A stretch of 64,000 nucleotides of DNA from an unidentified bacterial endosymbiont (GTDB lineage Bacteria > Pseudomonadota > Gammaproteobacteria > Enterobacterales > G038960095), in NCBI RefSeq assembly GCF_918320885.1, contig NZ_OU907312.1, positions 434,001 to 498,000 of the forward strand, in the 5' to 3' direction. The notes under the pieces are model-generated. The model was not told the DNA's origin. It was given only the letters and a program-made list of their open reading frames with translations, and ran no database searches. A program made the position numbers and the translations under genes. The first letter of the stretch is position 1, and every line of letters starts with the position of its first letter. Of the stretch, positions 42,899 through 53,061 are shown piece by piece.

Positions 42899-44653
42899 TT
42901 GAGCAGCTATCGATTAGATTGGCAGTGTTTGCTGCCACACACAAAACAGTACAGCCTACTCTTTAAACAGGCCGAAAGCGTTCAGTCAACCCATTTTATT
43001 GATCTACAGCGACGCCTGGCTACCACCCTACAGCTGTTTTGCCAGCCGCGTCACCCCGCTAAACTGCTGCTGATCAAAGGTCAAGAGGATCGACGCTACT
43101 TATCGCTGATTGCCGAAGCAGTCACCGCTTATCAACCACCCATCACTGGCGTTCTGGGCAGCCGTTATGAGATCCAGGGAAGTCAGGTGACTTGTCACGC
43201 CGCCACCCAGGCGGAAGATAACTTTGCTGCCAAGACGCACTGTATCGCCGAGGAGTGGGCCGAGCAGGCGACCCTCTTCGGTTCACTCTGCGGCTCTCCA
43301 GGACACTATCAGCTACAACCGGGATTAGTTCATCAGGTCAATGGTGGCACCCTTATTTTATCCCTGCGGGTATTATTCGATCAACCGTGGCTCTGGCCCC
43401 GCTTAAAGCAGATTTTACTCAGTGGCCAATTCCAGTGGTATCCAGCGGATGAAACACGACCGTTACCGCTGGCGATCCCCCCGATGCCACTGGATTTACG
43501 GCTGATCTTGGTCGGTGATGATCTCAGCCTATTGGATTTCGGTGATTTAGAGGCCCATAGTGATCTGTTTGCTATTTATAGTGAGATCGAGCCAGAGCTG
43601 TCGGTGACTAACGCTGAAGAGCTGAAACCCTGGATAGGCTATGTCAACGGGATTATGGCTAAAAATCAACTGGCACCGTTACAGAGTTCAGCGTGGCCCT
43701 GCTTGCTGCAGGCGGCTGTTCGGAAGACCGAGGACCATCAACGACTGCCGCTCTGCCCTTTTTGGATAGAAAACCTCTTGGTGGAGTCGATGTTAATGAG
43801 TCCAGATCCCTCCCTAGGCGCTGAGATCTTACAGAACAGCTTACAGATCCGTCGTTGGCGGGAGAGCTATCTGCCAGAGCTCGTGCAGCGGGATATCCAC
43901 CATGGGCAGCTCCGTATCGAAACCGAGGGATCAGCGATTGGTCAACTCAATGGACTGTCGGTGGTGGTCTACCCTGGCCATACGCTCGCTTGTGGCGAGC
44001 CCTCGCGGATCAGCTGTGTGGTCCATTCTGGCGATGGTGATATTACCGATGTGGAACGGAAAACGGAGTTAGGCGGTAATATCCATGCCAAAGGGATGCT
44101 GATCATGCAGGCCTATTTGGTCTCTGAATTGGCCTTAGAGCAGCCACTGCCTTTTGCTGCCTCCTTGGTGTTTGAGCAGTCCTATGGTGAAGTCGATGGT
44201 GATAGCGCTTCATTGGCCGGTCTCTGTACTTTGGTCAGCGCTTTGGCACAACAACCCTTAAGCCAGCAGATTGCCGTGACCGGGGCGGTCGATCAATTTG
44301 GCCGTGTCCAAGCGGTGGGCGGCCTGAATGAAAAAATTGAAGGATTTTTTGCCATTTGTGAGCAACGGGGCTTAACTGGCGAGCAGGGGGTGATTCTTCC
44401 GGCTACCAATAAGTTGCAGCTCTGCTTATCTGATCCGGTGGTGCAGGCAGTGCGGAAGAGTCGTTTTCATCTGTGGGTAGTGGATCATGTGGCGGATGCT
44501 CTGCCGTTATTGACCGGCATTCCTTTTAAACAGGAGTCGGGCTGTTCGCTGATCGGTTTAATTAATGAGCGCATTGCGCAATTGACCGCGATGCAGGATA
44601 GACAGCGTATCCCCTTTTTGCTACGGTGGCTCACTTGGTTTACCCACCGTTAG
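42899..44653 (+). CDS. lonH: Lon-family protease-like protein LonH (YcbZ)
   Basis: This is the enterobacterial YcbZ-type relative of Lon, with 584 residues against 586 in E. coli. The N-terminal two thirds form a degenerate AAA-like domain (LQPGLVHQVNGGTLILSLRV near 137). The C-terminal protease domain holds SRISCVVHSGDGDITDVERK, the catalytic Ser in EVDGDSAS (about residue 436), and the catalytic Lys in GGLNEKIEGFF (about 479). The start TTG at 42899 follows AAAGG; no ATG fits better. It lies 73 bases before fabA, as in E. coli. Confidence 0.94.
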   Translation: MSSYRLDWQCLLPHTKQYSLLFKQAESVQSTHFIDLQRRLATTLQLFCQPRHPAKLLLIKGQEDRRYLSLIAEAVTAYQPPITGVLGSRYEIQGSQVTCHAATQAEDNFAAKTHCIAEEWAEQATLFGSLCGSPGHYQLQPGLVHQVNGGTLILSLRVLFDQPWLWPRLKQILLSGQFQWYPADETRPLPLAIPPMPLDLRLILVGDDLSLLDFGDLEAHSDLFAIYSEIEPELSVTNAEELKPWIGYVNGIMAKNQLAPLQSSAWPCLLQAAVRKTEDHQRLPLCPFWIENLLVESMLMSPDPSLGAEILQNSLQIRRWRESYLPELVQRDIHHGQLRIETEGSAIGQLNGLSVVVYPGHTLACGEPSRISCVVHSGDGDITDVERKTELGGNIHAKGMLIMQAYLVSELALEQPLPFAASLVFEQSYGEVDGDSASLAGLCTLVSALAQQPLSQQIAVTGAVDQFGRVQAVGGLNEKIEGFFAICEQRGLTGEQGVILPATNKLQLCLSDPVVQAVRKSRFHLWVVDHVADALPLLTGIPFKQESGCSLIGLINERIAQLTAMQDRQRIPFLLRWLTWFTHR

Positions 44654-44732
44654 TGGCAACAGTTCGGATGAACGATAACCGCCTGTGACAACCCTGATGC
44701 TGATGACTACTGCCTACAAACGATGAGTGACC

Positions 44733-45263
44733 ATGGCTAACAATCCTATTAACAGACAATCCTCCTATACTTTACCCGATCTGCTGGCCTCTAGCCGGGG
44801 AGAGCTCTTCGGACCTTTGGGTCCTCCTTTACCTGCCCCCACGATGCTCATGATGGATCGTATCACGCACCTGAGTGAACGAGGGGGGCAATACCATAAA
44901 GGGTATGTCGAAGCGGAATTAGATATCCACCCCGATTTATGGTTTTTTGCCTGCCATTTCCCCAATGATCCGGTGATGCCTGGCTGTTTGGGGCTAGATG
45001 CCATGTGGCAGCTGGTGGGTTTTTTCCTGGGGTGGATCGGTGCACAAGGTAAAGGGCGAGCATTAGGGGTCGGTGAAGTGAAGTTTACCGGGCAAATTCT
45101 CCCGACCGCTAAAAAAGTGACTTACCAGATCCATATGAAACGGGTCGTCAATCGTCGGTTAGTGATGGGACTGGCTGATGGACAAATAGAGGTCGATGGC
45201 CGAGTGATCTACCTCGCGACCGACTTAAAAGTGGGCTTGTTTCAAGATACCTCTCATTTTTAA
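44733..45263 (+). CDS. fabA: 3-hydroxydecanoyl-ACP dehydratase/isomerase
   Basis: FabA makes the cis double bond needed for unsaturated fatty acids. [11 protein letters not shown] near 15 begins the conserved part. [20 protein letters not shown] contains the catalytic His, followed by [14 protein letters not shown] and [20 protein letters not shown]. The C-terminus is [11 protein letters not shown]. The start ATG at 44733 is preceded by a GTG two codons upstream at 44727. The protein is 176 residues against 172 in E. coli. It pairs with lonH. Confidence 0.97.
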   Translation: MANNPINRQSSYTLPDLLASSRGELFGPLGPPLPAPTMLMMDRITHLSERGGQYHKGYVEAELDIHPDLWFFACHFPNDPVMPGCLGLDAMWQLVGFFLGWIGAQGKGRALGVGEVKFTGQILPTAKKVTYQIHMKRVVNRRLVMGLADGQIEVDGRVIYLATDLKVGLFQDTSHF

Positions 45264-45377
45264 ACTGGAGTAGATTGTAAGCCTCTAGGCTCTTGATGCG
45301 CTAGGGATCAGCGCCTTGAGCAGGTGGGTAGCCGTGATGGTGCGCCAAAGCTACTGATGACTTGGTCACCAAAGCGG

Positions 45378-45406
45378 TTGCTCTCCACCGATGATCGCCG
45401 TATTAT
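45378..45406 (+). promoter_or_regulatory. promoter of tRNA-Pro
   Basis: TTGCTC at 45378-45383 and TATTAT at 45401-45406 are 17 bases apart. The tRNA-Pro gene begins 13 bases after the -10 box, leaving a leader of only a few bases. Confidence 0.65.
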
Positions 45407-45419
45407 CAACCACACCATT

Positions 45420-45496
45420 CGGTGAGTAGCGCAGCCTGGTAGCGCAACACGTTCGGGACGTGTAGGTCGGAGGTTCAAATCCTCTCTCACCGACCA
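45420..45496 (+). tRNA. proK: tRNA-Pro (CGG)
   Basis: This is a 77-base tRNA with the acceptor pair CGGTGAG and CTCACCG, the D arm GCGCAGCCTGGTAGCGC, the anticodon stem ACACG/CGTGT with CGG at 45454-45456, GGTTCAAATCC in the T arm and an encoded CCA. It resembles E. coli proK and reads CCG codons. Confidence 0.97.
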
Positions 45497-45537
45497 GTTC
45501 ACAGCGCTGATACTAACGCCTTATCTCCCATGGCCGG

Positions 45538-45987
45538 CTAGTCATTCATCACCACTAAATCAATCAGGGTAAATTCATTAAACTGAATGAACAGCGCTTC
45601 CAAACCGATTGTGAGAATACGGAACACACTGTGACAGAATCGGACCGTGTGGCGATGATGATCAGGGCACAGCAAGGGATAGCCCTGTTCTAAGGCTTGG
45701 ATTAAATAGCCCAGCTGAATGGTTTCTGGCGATCGATTTAGTAGAATGCCCCCGTGTCTCCCACGCCGTGACTGGATATAGCCTAAACGGTTTAAATGCC
45801 CAACTACTTTGGTTAGATGATAGTGTGACACCTGATAATAGAGGGCAATTTCCTGGACGTTCACCCGCTGCTCTGGCGACACCGTCGCCAGATAGCCTAG
45901 CAGCTGTAATCCTAAGCGCGTATAAGTGTTGATTAATTTCATAGTGGACACCGTGTCAAAAGAGAAAGCTGTAAAACGACTACCCAT
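45538..45987 (-). CDS. Rrf2-family transcriptional regulator, NsrR-like
   Basis: The protein has the winged-helix Rrf2 fold: KLINTYTRLGLQLLGYLATV (17-36), a recognition helix near VSHYHLTKVVGHLNRLGYIQ (53-72), and RRGRHGGILLNR (74-85), the wing. It most resembles NsrR, the nitric-oxide sensor, but the cluster-binding Cys pattern C-x4-C-x5-C is reduced to Cys-x10-Cys, with Arg at the middle place. It may still bind a cluster or none. The start is the ATG at 45987 (GGGAAG upstream) or the one at 45942, which aligns with NsrR. A palindrome, GACAC-C-GTGTC, lies at 45947-45957. Confidence 0.8.
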   Translation of the reverse strand: MGSRFTAFSFDTVSTMKLINTYTRLGLQLLGYLATVSPEQRVNVQEIALYYQVSHYHLTKVVGHLNRLGYIQSRRGRHGGILLNRSPETIQLGYLIQALEQGYPLLCPDHHRHTVRFCHSVFRILTIGLEALFIQFNEFTLIDLVVMND

Positions 45988-46237
45988 GAGCTTCCCGGTT
46001 GATGCTCAGCAGCCATCCTGTCACCAAAATGCCAATCTTTACTGTAATCCATGTTCATAAGCCTCTTTCTGAATTACCCTACTCATTTAACGAAATTATT
46101 AAACCCAGTGATAGTGTTTAACAATGTTATTTATAAAGGTTTATAGATCAATTTTTGTTGATTAATTTTGCAAAATAACTCGCAATAAAAACGGTTTTTA
46201 GGCTATTTATAGCCAATATGATCGAGGGGAATAGGTG
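45988..46237. other. AT-rich divergent region before the Mu-type DNA-binding gene
   Basis: This 250-base gap is AT-rich from 46080 to 46215. It contains ATCAA/TTGAT at about 46147-46162 and GGCTA/TAGCC at 46201-46214, short inverted repeats that could be operators for one of the two regulators flanking it. No gene is seen. Confidence 0.35.
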
Positions 46238-46732
46238 ATGAAAAGCGAATGGTTTACGCCCAAAGAGATCACAACCATGCCGGGTATGCCAACCACCATC
46301 CAAGGGGTTCATAAGAAAGCTAAGCGTGAGGGTTGGCACTCTAGACGTAAATTGGGGGTTCAGGGTCCTGCTATAGAGTTTTGTATGGTGATCTCGGAGG
46401 AGCGTGTACACATCAGGGAAAGTAGTGCGGTTTACCACGCACCGTTGCTCACGAGCGATCAAGATTTGCATGCCGTATGGTTGGCGGTCTTTAATCAATT
46501 AACTGAGAAAAACCGTACCCTATTAATCAGCAATATCATTCAGTATGGTGTCTACCAACTGATCAATCGTGACAATAATAGCCGATCAGCAAAAATCGTC
46601 TCCCTACTAGAATCCTTACCGTTAGCTGATCAGGAGTCGATTCTCAAGATGATTAAAGCCAAACAGAGGGATCTTATCCTGGAGAGTCCCAGCACATCAG
46701 CTGCTGAAGCGGTTCCCGGTGAGGCTGAATAA
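46238..46732 (+). CDS. small protein with Mu-transposase N-terminal DNA-binding domain
   Basis: Residues 1-40 of this 164-residue protein read WFTPKEITTMPGMPTTIQGV and REGWHSRRKLGVQGPAIEF, the pattern of the winged-helix domain at the N-terminus of MuA transposase and Mu-like repressors (W-[ST]-x-K-E..GLPG...GV...A..EGW..R). No transposase catalytic domain follows. The C-terminal part is helical and ends in an Ala/Glu-rich tail. It probably acts as a stand-alone DNA-binding protein, perhaps left from a Mu-like prophage or a domesticated regulator. A GTG lies just upstream of the ATG; GGGGA is at a suitable distance. Confidence 0.75.
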   Translation: MKSEWFTPKEITTMPGMPTTIQGVHKKAKREGWHSRRKLGVQGPAIEFCMVISEERVHIRESSAVYHAPLLTSDQDLHAVWLAVFNQLTEKNRTLLISNIIQYGVYQLINRDNNSRSAKIVSLLESLPLADQESILKMIKAKQRDLILESPSTSAAEAVPGEAE

Positions 46733-46778
46733 GCTGCTCGCTGTCAGATGCTTCACCATGGTATGATCCATGCCGTTC

Positions 46779-46850
46779 TCATCGGGGTGCCCTCAGGGGC
46801 TGAGAAGAGACCCGTTGAACCTGATCCGGACCATGCCGGCGGAGGAATTT
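46779..46850 (+). promoter_or_regulatory. TPP riboswitch (THI element)
   Basis: CATCGGGGTGCCC, GGGGCTGAGAAGAGACCC, GTTGAACCTGATCCGGACCA and TGCCGGCGGAGGAA lie in the order of the thiamine pyrophosphate riboswitch: the P3 arm, the CUGAGA pyrimidine-sensing motif, and the ACCUGAUC helix. It precedes thiB with 64 bases to its start. Binding of TPP should reduce expression of the transporter operon. The sequestering helix or terminator was not modelled. Confidence 0.93.
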
Positions 46851-46914
46851 GAGGACCCACTATCGGGTTATCCAATCGCTCCTTGGCTGTGTTAGCAGTT
46901 TTAAAGGAGCGTGT

Positions 46915-47904
46915 GTGTTGAAGTGGTGGCTGTTTATCTTGTTTTGCTTTGTCAGGATCTGCACGGTACAGGCCATTGAAACCCTGACCATCTATGCCAC
47001 CAGTGCTTTTTCAGCACCCTGGGGTCCTGGACCCAGGGTTAAGCGCGCCTTTGAAGCACAACATCACTGCCGGGTGCGCTGGGTGACTTTCAGCGGCAGC
47101 GGGGCGATTCTCAACCGTCTAAAGTTGGAAGGCGGTCATGGCCGTGCTGATGTGGTCCTCGGATTAGAGAGTAGTGTGCTGAGAGCGGCGCAAGAGAGTG
47201 GTTTGTTTGCGCCGCAACCGCTCGAGAAGCGGCAGCTGACGCTGCCAGGCGGGTGGCAGAATCGCTACTTTGTGCCCTATGGCTACAGTTATCTGACGTT
47301 TATCTATCATCAACAACGGGTGATGAATCCCCCCCGCAGTTTACAGGAACTCCTGGAAGGTCCTGATCACTGGCGTGTGATCTATGCCGATCCGCGAACC
47401 AGCAGCCCAGGCTCTCTTTTTCTGCACTGGATGATGACCTGCACGGGTCCAGCGGTGGACACCGCTTGGCAGCAGCTGGCCCGGAAGACCGTCACCGTTA
47501 CTAAAGATTGGAGTGAGGCCCATGGACTGTTCTTGAAGGGGGAGGCCGATTTCGTCTTAGGCTATAACACCTCGCTGGCTTACCATCAACGCCAGCAACC
47601 ACAACATCCCTACCGCACTCTCCGGTTTGCTGAAGGCCATCCGCTACAGGTGGAGGTGGCGGCCATCGTGGCCAGTAGTCAGCAGGCCGACTTGGCGAAT
47701 CAATTTGTGCAGTTTATGATCACGCCTACCGTGCAAACCCTACTTCCCTCGCTGTATTGGGTCTATCCCGTGATTGAGCTGCCGCTTCCCCCAGAATTTT
47801 TGCAGTTGGATCGACCGTCGGTGCTCTTAAAGTTTAGTGAGGCCACGGCACTTCAGCGGCAGCAATGGATACAAACATGGCGTCGGGCTGCCGTCAAAGG
47901 CTAA
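46915..47904 (+). CDS. thiB: thiamine/TPP-binding periplasmic protein
   Basis: ThiB binds thiamine, its mono- or pyrophosphate in the periplasm and delivers it to ThiPQ. The first 20 residues, MLKWWLFILFCFVRICTVQA, form a signal peptide with cleavage before IETLTIYA. SAFSAPWGPGPRVKRAFEA follows near 29, and WRVIYADPRTSSPG and KTVTVTKDWSEAHGLFLKGE are family motifs. I chose the GTG at 46915, five bases after AGGAG, giving 329 residues against 327; the longer frame from 46849 would begin in the riboswitch. It overlaps the thiP start. Confidence 0.95.
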   Translation: MLKWWLFILFCFVRICTVQAIETLTIYATSAFSAPWGPGPRVKRAFEAQHHCRVRWVTFSGSGAILNRLKLEGGHGRADVVLGLESSVLRAAQESGLFAPQPLEKRQLTLPGGWQNRYFVPYGYSYLTFIYHQQRVMNPPRSLQELLEGPDHWRVIYADPRTSSPGSLFLHWMMTCTGPAVDTAWQQLARKTVTVTKDWSEAHGLFLKGEADFVLGYNTSLAYHQRQQPQHPYRTLRFAEGHPLQVEVAAIVASSQQADLANQFVQFMITPTVQTLLPSLYWVYPVIELPLPPEFLQLDRPSVLLKFSEATALQRQQWIQTWRRAAVKG

Positions 47905-49493
47905 TCGCCCCCTGGCTCTGGCCAGGGCTGCTCACCGCTGTGTTGCTGCTGATCCTCTTTATCACGCTGCTCAGCGTCTTGGGACGCCAGGCCACCTCGC
48001 TTGATTGGACCCATTGGTGGCATGATCCCTACTGGTGCGGGGTGATTCGCTTTACCCTACAGCAAGCGCTATTATCGACGCTACTCTCCTTGTTGCCGGC
48101 GATTCCGGTAGCACAAGCCTTAGCACGCCGCCGCTTTTGGGGGCGGCGTTGGTTGCTGCAGCTACTCTCCCTCTCCTCAGCACTCCCCGCTGTGGTGGTC
48201 ATTTTTGGTTTGATGACGCTGTATGGCCGACAAGGGTGGTTAGCCCGATTAGGTGCTTGGGTCGGGATCAGCTACTCAAGCTCCCTGTATGGCCTCCATG
48301 GATTAGTGCTGGTACACGTCTTTTTTAACCTGCCGTTAGCAACCCGCTGGCTGCTACAGACCCTCAGCACCTTACCCCAAGCCCACTATCGGTTAGCGCA
48401 ACAATTAGGGATGAGTGCTCATCAGCGCTTTCGTTGGCTGGAGTGGCCCCGGCTCCGCTGGCAGCTCTGTTCAATGGCGGGACTCATTTTCTCACTCTGT
48501 TTTAATAGTTTTACGAGTGGGCTCATACTGGGGGGGGGGCCCCAAGCCACGCCGCTAGCCGTGGCTATTTATCAATCATTCACTGAGGAGGGGAGCTTCG
48601 GCCAGGTGTTGCCTTTGGTCCTATTGCAGATCAGCTGCTGTTTAGGGATCTACGCTGTGGGTCAGCGCTTGGCCGAGAGCCATCCAGCTATCATGATGAC
48701 GGATCTCGAGCCCTATTGGGCTCGAGATCCGCAAGATAATGGCTATCGCCGCTGTTGGGATGGGATCTGGATCCTAGGTCTGCTGCTGCTGCTGCTGCCG
48801 CTATTGGCCGTGGTGATCCAGGGCTGCAACAGGATGCTCTTCCAGGCCTTGGCGCAGCCGCACTTATGGCGTGCGCTGGGCTGCTCCCTGTCGCTAGGCG
48901 GGTGTGCGGCGCTACTTGCGGTGACGTTAGCCTACTCGCTGTTATGGAGTAGTAGTCGATTACAGCAGCGACACGCTCTTCGCTACAGTCGTGGGTTGCT
49001 GTTATCAGGCATCTTGATCTCGCTACTGCCACCGCTGGTCTTGGCGACCACCCTGTTGCACCTGTTTCACGCTATCGATATTCCAGGCGTGATCTGGGGG
49101 TTGATCGGTGTGATCAATGGCCTGATCGCGCTACCCTACGCTTTGAAAATATTGACAATACCGCTGTACGATGTAGTAGGGCAGAGTGATCAACTCTGCC
49201 AGGGGCTAGGGATCCAAGGGTTTAACCGTTGGCGGCTGATTGATGGCCCGCTCCTCTGCCGACCCTTAGCGTTAGCGTTAGCAGTGACGACCGTTCTCTC
49301 CTTAGGGGAGGTGGGTATCATCGCCCTGTTTGGGCAGGAAGTGGGGACTACGTTAGCACTCTACCTCTATCAACAGCTGGGGGCCTATCGGGGTGATGAG
49401 GCCGCAGTGACTGCCCTGCTGCTACTACTCTGTTGCTGGGGCCTATTGAGGGTATCGGAGGCTTTATCACATCGCCATGTTACAGTTAACTAA
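47877..49493 (+). CDS. thiP: thiamine ABC transporter permease
   Basis: ThiP is the inner-membrane channel of the thiamine importer, with two duplicated halves and about twelve hydrophobic segments. VVIFGLMTLYGRQGWLARLG near 103 and GLHGLVLVHVFFNLPLATRW begin the first half; GGGPQATPLAVAIYQ and QLGMSAHQRFRWLEWPRLR are EAA-loop regions. The start ATG at 47877 gives MASGCRQRLIAPWLWPG, aligned with E. coli MATRRQPLIPGW, and overlaps thiB by 28 bases; a first ATG is at 47865. The linker between the halves contains a perfect 14-bp inverted repeat in DNA. Confidence 0.94.
   Translation: MASGCRQRLIAPWLWPGLLTAVLLLILFITLLSVLGRQATSLDWTHWWHDPYWCGVIRFTLQQALLSTLLSLLPAIPVAQALARRRFWGRRWLLQLLSLSSALPAVVVIFGLMTLYGRQGWLARLGAWVGISYSSSLYGLHGLVLVHVFFNLPLATRWLLQTLSTLPQAHYRLAQQLGMSAHQRFRWLEWPRLRWQLCSMAGLIFSLCFNSFTSGLILGGGPQATPLAVAIYQSFTEEGSFGQVLPLVLLQISCCLGIYAVGQRLAESHPAIMMTDLEPYWARDPQDNGYRRCWDGIWILGLLLLLLPLLAVVIQGCNRMLFQALAQPHLWRALGCSLSLGGCAALLAVTLAYSLLWSSSRLQQRHALRYSRGLLLSGILISLLPPLVLATTLLHLFHAIDIPGVIWGLIGVINGLIALPYALKILTIPLYDVVGQSDQLCQGLGIQGFNRWRLIDGPLLCRPLALALAVTTVLSLGEVGIIALFGQEVGTTLALYLYQQLGAYRGDEAAVTALLLLLCCWGLLRVSEALSHRHVTVN
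48700..48731. repeat. perfect 14-bp inverted repeat inside thiP
   Basis: CGGATCTCGAGCCC (48700-48713) and GGGCTCGAGATCCG (48718-48731) are exact reverse complements with a four-base TATT loop. It encodes TDLEPYWARDPQ in the cytoplasmic linker joining the two halves of ThiP, a place tolerant of change. Confidence 0.9.
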
Positions 49494-50166
49494 CCTACAG
49501 TGTGGCCAGACCGCCACCGCCTTTTGCTTTAATTTTCAGGCTAATATTGGAGAGCTCTTGGCAGTGGTGGGCCCGAGTGGGGCCGGGAAGAGTACGCTGT
49601 TGAACCTCATCGCTGGGTTTGCAACTGCTTCGCAGGGGCAACTTTATCTGGCAGGTCACAACCATACCCACACTGTGCCGGCGCAACGGCCGATCTCCAT
49701 GCTGTTTCAAACGCATAACCTGTTTCCTCATTTGACCGTGGTGCAAAATATCGGGCTAGGGCTGCATCCTGGATTACGGTTAACACCCACACAGAGGCAG
49801 CGGGTGCATGCGCTAGCGACCCGGCTGCAGCTACAGGAGGTCCTGCAGCGGTTACCCGAGCAGCTCTCGGGTGGTCAGCAACAGCGCGTGGCATTAGCCC
49901 GCTGCTTATTGCGCCAACAGCCCATTCTGTTATTGGATGAGCCTTTTTCAGCACTGGACTCTGAGTTACGCCGGGAGTTACTGCTGTTATTACAAGAGCT
50001 CCAGCACGAACAACCCTGCACCATTCTGTTGGTTTCACATCATTTATTAGAGATCGCCAGCCTGGCGCCGCGGACGCTAGTGATTGTTGAAGGTAAAATT
50101 GCGTATGATGGTGCGACCAGTGCCTTGTTTACTGGCGAGACGATGAATAGTGCTTGGGGGCTCTAA
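49477..50166 (+). CDS. thiQ: thiamine ABC transporter ATPase
   Basis: ThiQ drives thiamine import with ATP. The 229 residues (232 in E. coli) have Walker A GPSGAGKST near 32, QRPISMLFQTHNLFPHLTV near 69, signature LSGGQQQRVALARCLLRQ near 130 and Walker B ILLLDEPFSALD. The start overlaps the last 17 bases of thiP. The operon thiB-thiP-thiQ under the TPP riboswitch is complete. Confidence 0.96.
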   Translation: MLQLTNLQCGQTATAFCFNFQANIGELLAVVGPSGAGKSTLLNLIAGFATASQGQLYLAGHNHTHTVPAQRPISMLFQTHNLFPHLTVVQNIGLGLHPGLRLTPTQRQRVHALATRLQLQEVLQRLPEQLSGGQQQRVALARCLLRQQPILLLDEPFSALDSELRRELLLLLQELQHEQPCTILLVSHHLLEIASLAPRTLVIVEGKIAYDGATSALFTGETMNSAWGL

Positions 50167-50227
50167 GCTTTGCAGGCAGGCCATCACGTGGTGGCTAGCA
50201 GGCTCTTATACGGGAAAAGTAAGCTAG

Positions 50228-51220
50228 ATGAAGACATTAGGCGAATTTATTGTAGAGAAGCAACACGATTTTTCACAGGCTACCGGCGAGCTGACCGCCC
50301 TGTTAGCCTCGGTTAAATTGGCGGCCAAAATCGTACACCGGGATATCAATAAAGCAGGTTTAGTGGATATTTTAGGGGGTAATGGTGTTCATAACGTGCA
50401 GTGTGAGGCACAGACCAAACTAGATGCCTTCGCTAATGAGACCTTCAAAGCGGCATTAGAAGCCCGGGGTGAGGTTGCGGGCATTGCCTCCGAAGAGGAA
50501 GAGCACCTGATTGCTTTTAACAGTGAACGAGCGCGTGCTGCTAAGTATGTCGTGTTATTGGATCCCCTGGATGGATCATCTAATTGTGATGTCAATGTCT
50601 CCGTTGGGACCATTTTCTCGATTTATCGGAGAGTATCCCCTCTGGGTACCGCCGTCACACTCGCCGATTTTTTACAACCGGGTCAGCAGCAGATTGCAGC
50701 CGGTTACGTGATCTATGGTTCATCGACCATGCTGGTGTACACCACTGGTCATGGGACTCATGGCTTTACTTATGATCCCACTCTGGGGGTGTTTTGTCTG
50801 TCGCACGAGAACATCCGCGCACCGACTCAGGGCACGCTTTACTCGATTAATGAGGGTAATCAGCACTATTTTCCGCTGGGGGTCAAGCGGTACCTTCAGT
50901 ACTGCCAAACCCCGGATCCAGCCACCAGTCGCCCCTACAGTGCCCGCTATATTGGCTCTCTAGTGGCTGATTTTCACCGTAATTTATTAAAAGGGGGGAT
51001 CTACCTTTATCCGCGTACCCCCCCCTATCCTCAGGGTAAATTACGGTTGCTGTATGAGTGTAATCCTATCGCTTTTTTGGCCGAACAAGCCGGCGGCCGC
51101 GCCAGTAATGGTGGCCAACGTATTCTGGATATCCAGCCAACCACCTTGCATCAACGCTCTCCTCTGTTTGTTGGTTCAATCACGATGATGGACCAGCTAG
51201 AATCTTTTTTGAAGGAATAG
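50228..51220 (+). CDS. fbp: fructose-1,6-bisphosphatase class 1
   Basis: Fbp hydrolyses fructose 1,6-bisphosphate in gluconeogenesis. The metal-binding [20 protein letters not shown] lies near residue 114, and [20 protein letters not shown] near 273 carries the family signature. [20 protein letters not shown] starts it, 330 residues against 332. With pckA and tpiA in the same window, the organism should be able to make sugars from organic acids. Confidence 0.97.
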   Translation: MKTLGEFIVEKQHDFSQATGELTALLASVKLAAKIVHRDINKAGLVDILGGNGVHNVQCEAQTKLDAFANETFKAALEARGEVAGIASEEEEHLIAFNSERARAAKYVVLLDPLDGSSNCDVNVSVGTIFSIYRRVSPLGTAVTLADFLQPGQQQIAAGYVIYGSSTMLVYTTGHGTHGFTYDPTLGVFCLSHENIRAPTQGTLYSINEGNQHYFPLGVKRYLQYCQTPDPATSRPYSARYIGSLVADFHRNLLKGGIYLYPRTPPYPQGKLRLLYECNPIAFLAEQAGGRASNGGQRILDIQPTTLHQRSPLFVGSITMMDQLESFLKE

Positions 51221-51253
51221 ACCGATATAGACTAATAAAAAAGGACTTTTCTT

Positions 51254-51282
51254 CTGACTATTGCGCTGCACCAGGCTATACT
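51254..51282 (+). promoter_or_regulatory. predicted ppa promoter
   Basis: CTGACT at 51254-51259 and TATACT at 51277-51282 are 17 bases apart. A CCCCTA/TAGGGG hairpin at 51286-51303 lies in the transcript leader before the ppa ATG at 51323. Confidence 0.5.
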
Positions 51283-51322
51283 ATGCCCCTAAAGAACTAG
51301 GGGTCTTGCAAGGACTATTAAG

Positions 51323-51853
51323 ATGAGTTTACAGTGCGTGCCCTCAGGCAGAGATATCCCAGAAGATATTTATGTCATCATTGAGATCCCAGCCCACTCT
51401 GATCCCATTAAATATGAAGTGGATAAACAGTGCGGTGCTGTGTTTGTGGACCGCTTTATTGCAACACCAATGTTCTATCCTTGTAACTATGGGTACATGA
51501 ATGGGACCTTGGCTGAAGATGGTGATCCGCTAGATGTTTTGGTGCCGACTCCCTATCCGTTACAGATTGGTTCAGTGATTCGTTGTCGTCCAGTCGCCCT
51601 GTTCTGCATGCAGGATGATAGCGGGAAAGATGCCAAAGTGATCGCGGTCCCTCACCATAAGCTCACATCAGCTTATGAGATGATTCGCGATGTTGAGGAG
51701 TTGCCTGCGCTTTTAAAAGCGCAGATACAGCATTTCTTCGAGCATTATAAAGCGCTGGAGCCAGGCAAATGGGTGACTATCCAAGGTTGGCAAAACCATC
51801 AGGCTGCCAAGGATGAGATTATGGCTGCTGTTCGACGTGCACAAGGAGCATAA
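51323..51853 (+). CDS. ppa: inorganic pyrophosphatase
   Basis: Ppa splits pyrophosphate and pulls biosynthetic reactions forward. The family I signature [10 protein letters not shown] (active-site Asp residues) is near residue 65, and [14 protein letters not shown] near 50. The 176 residues equal E. coli, and the C-terminal [19 protein letters not shown] is intact. A single gene between fbp and the ATP synthase operon. Confidence 0.97.
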   Translation: MSLQCVPSGRDIPEDIYVIIEIPAHSDPIKYEVDKQCGAVFVDRFIATPMFYPCNYGYMNGTLAEDGDPLDVLVPTPYPLQIGSVIRCRPVALFCMQDDSGKDAKVIAVPHHKLTSAYEMIRDVEELPALLKAQIQHFFEHYKALEPGKWVTIQGWQNHQAAKDEIMAAVRRAQGA

Positions 51854-51904
51854 ACAGCACGGGTCGTATATCAGGGATCCACAGAACACAGGGGCGCACA
51901 ATAG

Positions 51905-52717
<813 letters not shown>

Positions 52718-52751
52718 AGGCTCGGTACTCATCCAAATTATTGTCTGTTAA

Positions 52752-53006
<255 letters not shown>

Positions 53007-53061
53007 TCGCGTTGACCGTTGAGCAAACGGCAGAGTTTGATCCAATGAAGGAGGTTAGCCG

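Noticed and set aside
46148-46498. 116-codon minus-strand frame opposite the Mu-type gene
   Set aside because: The plus-strand protein has a recognisable domain over the same bases, so the antisense frame is a shadow.
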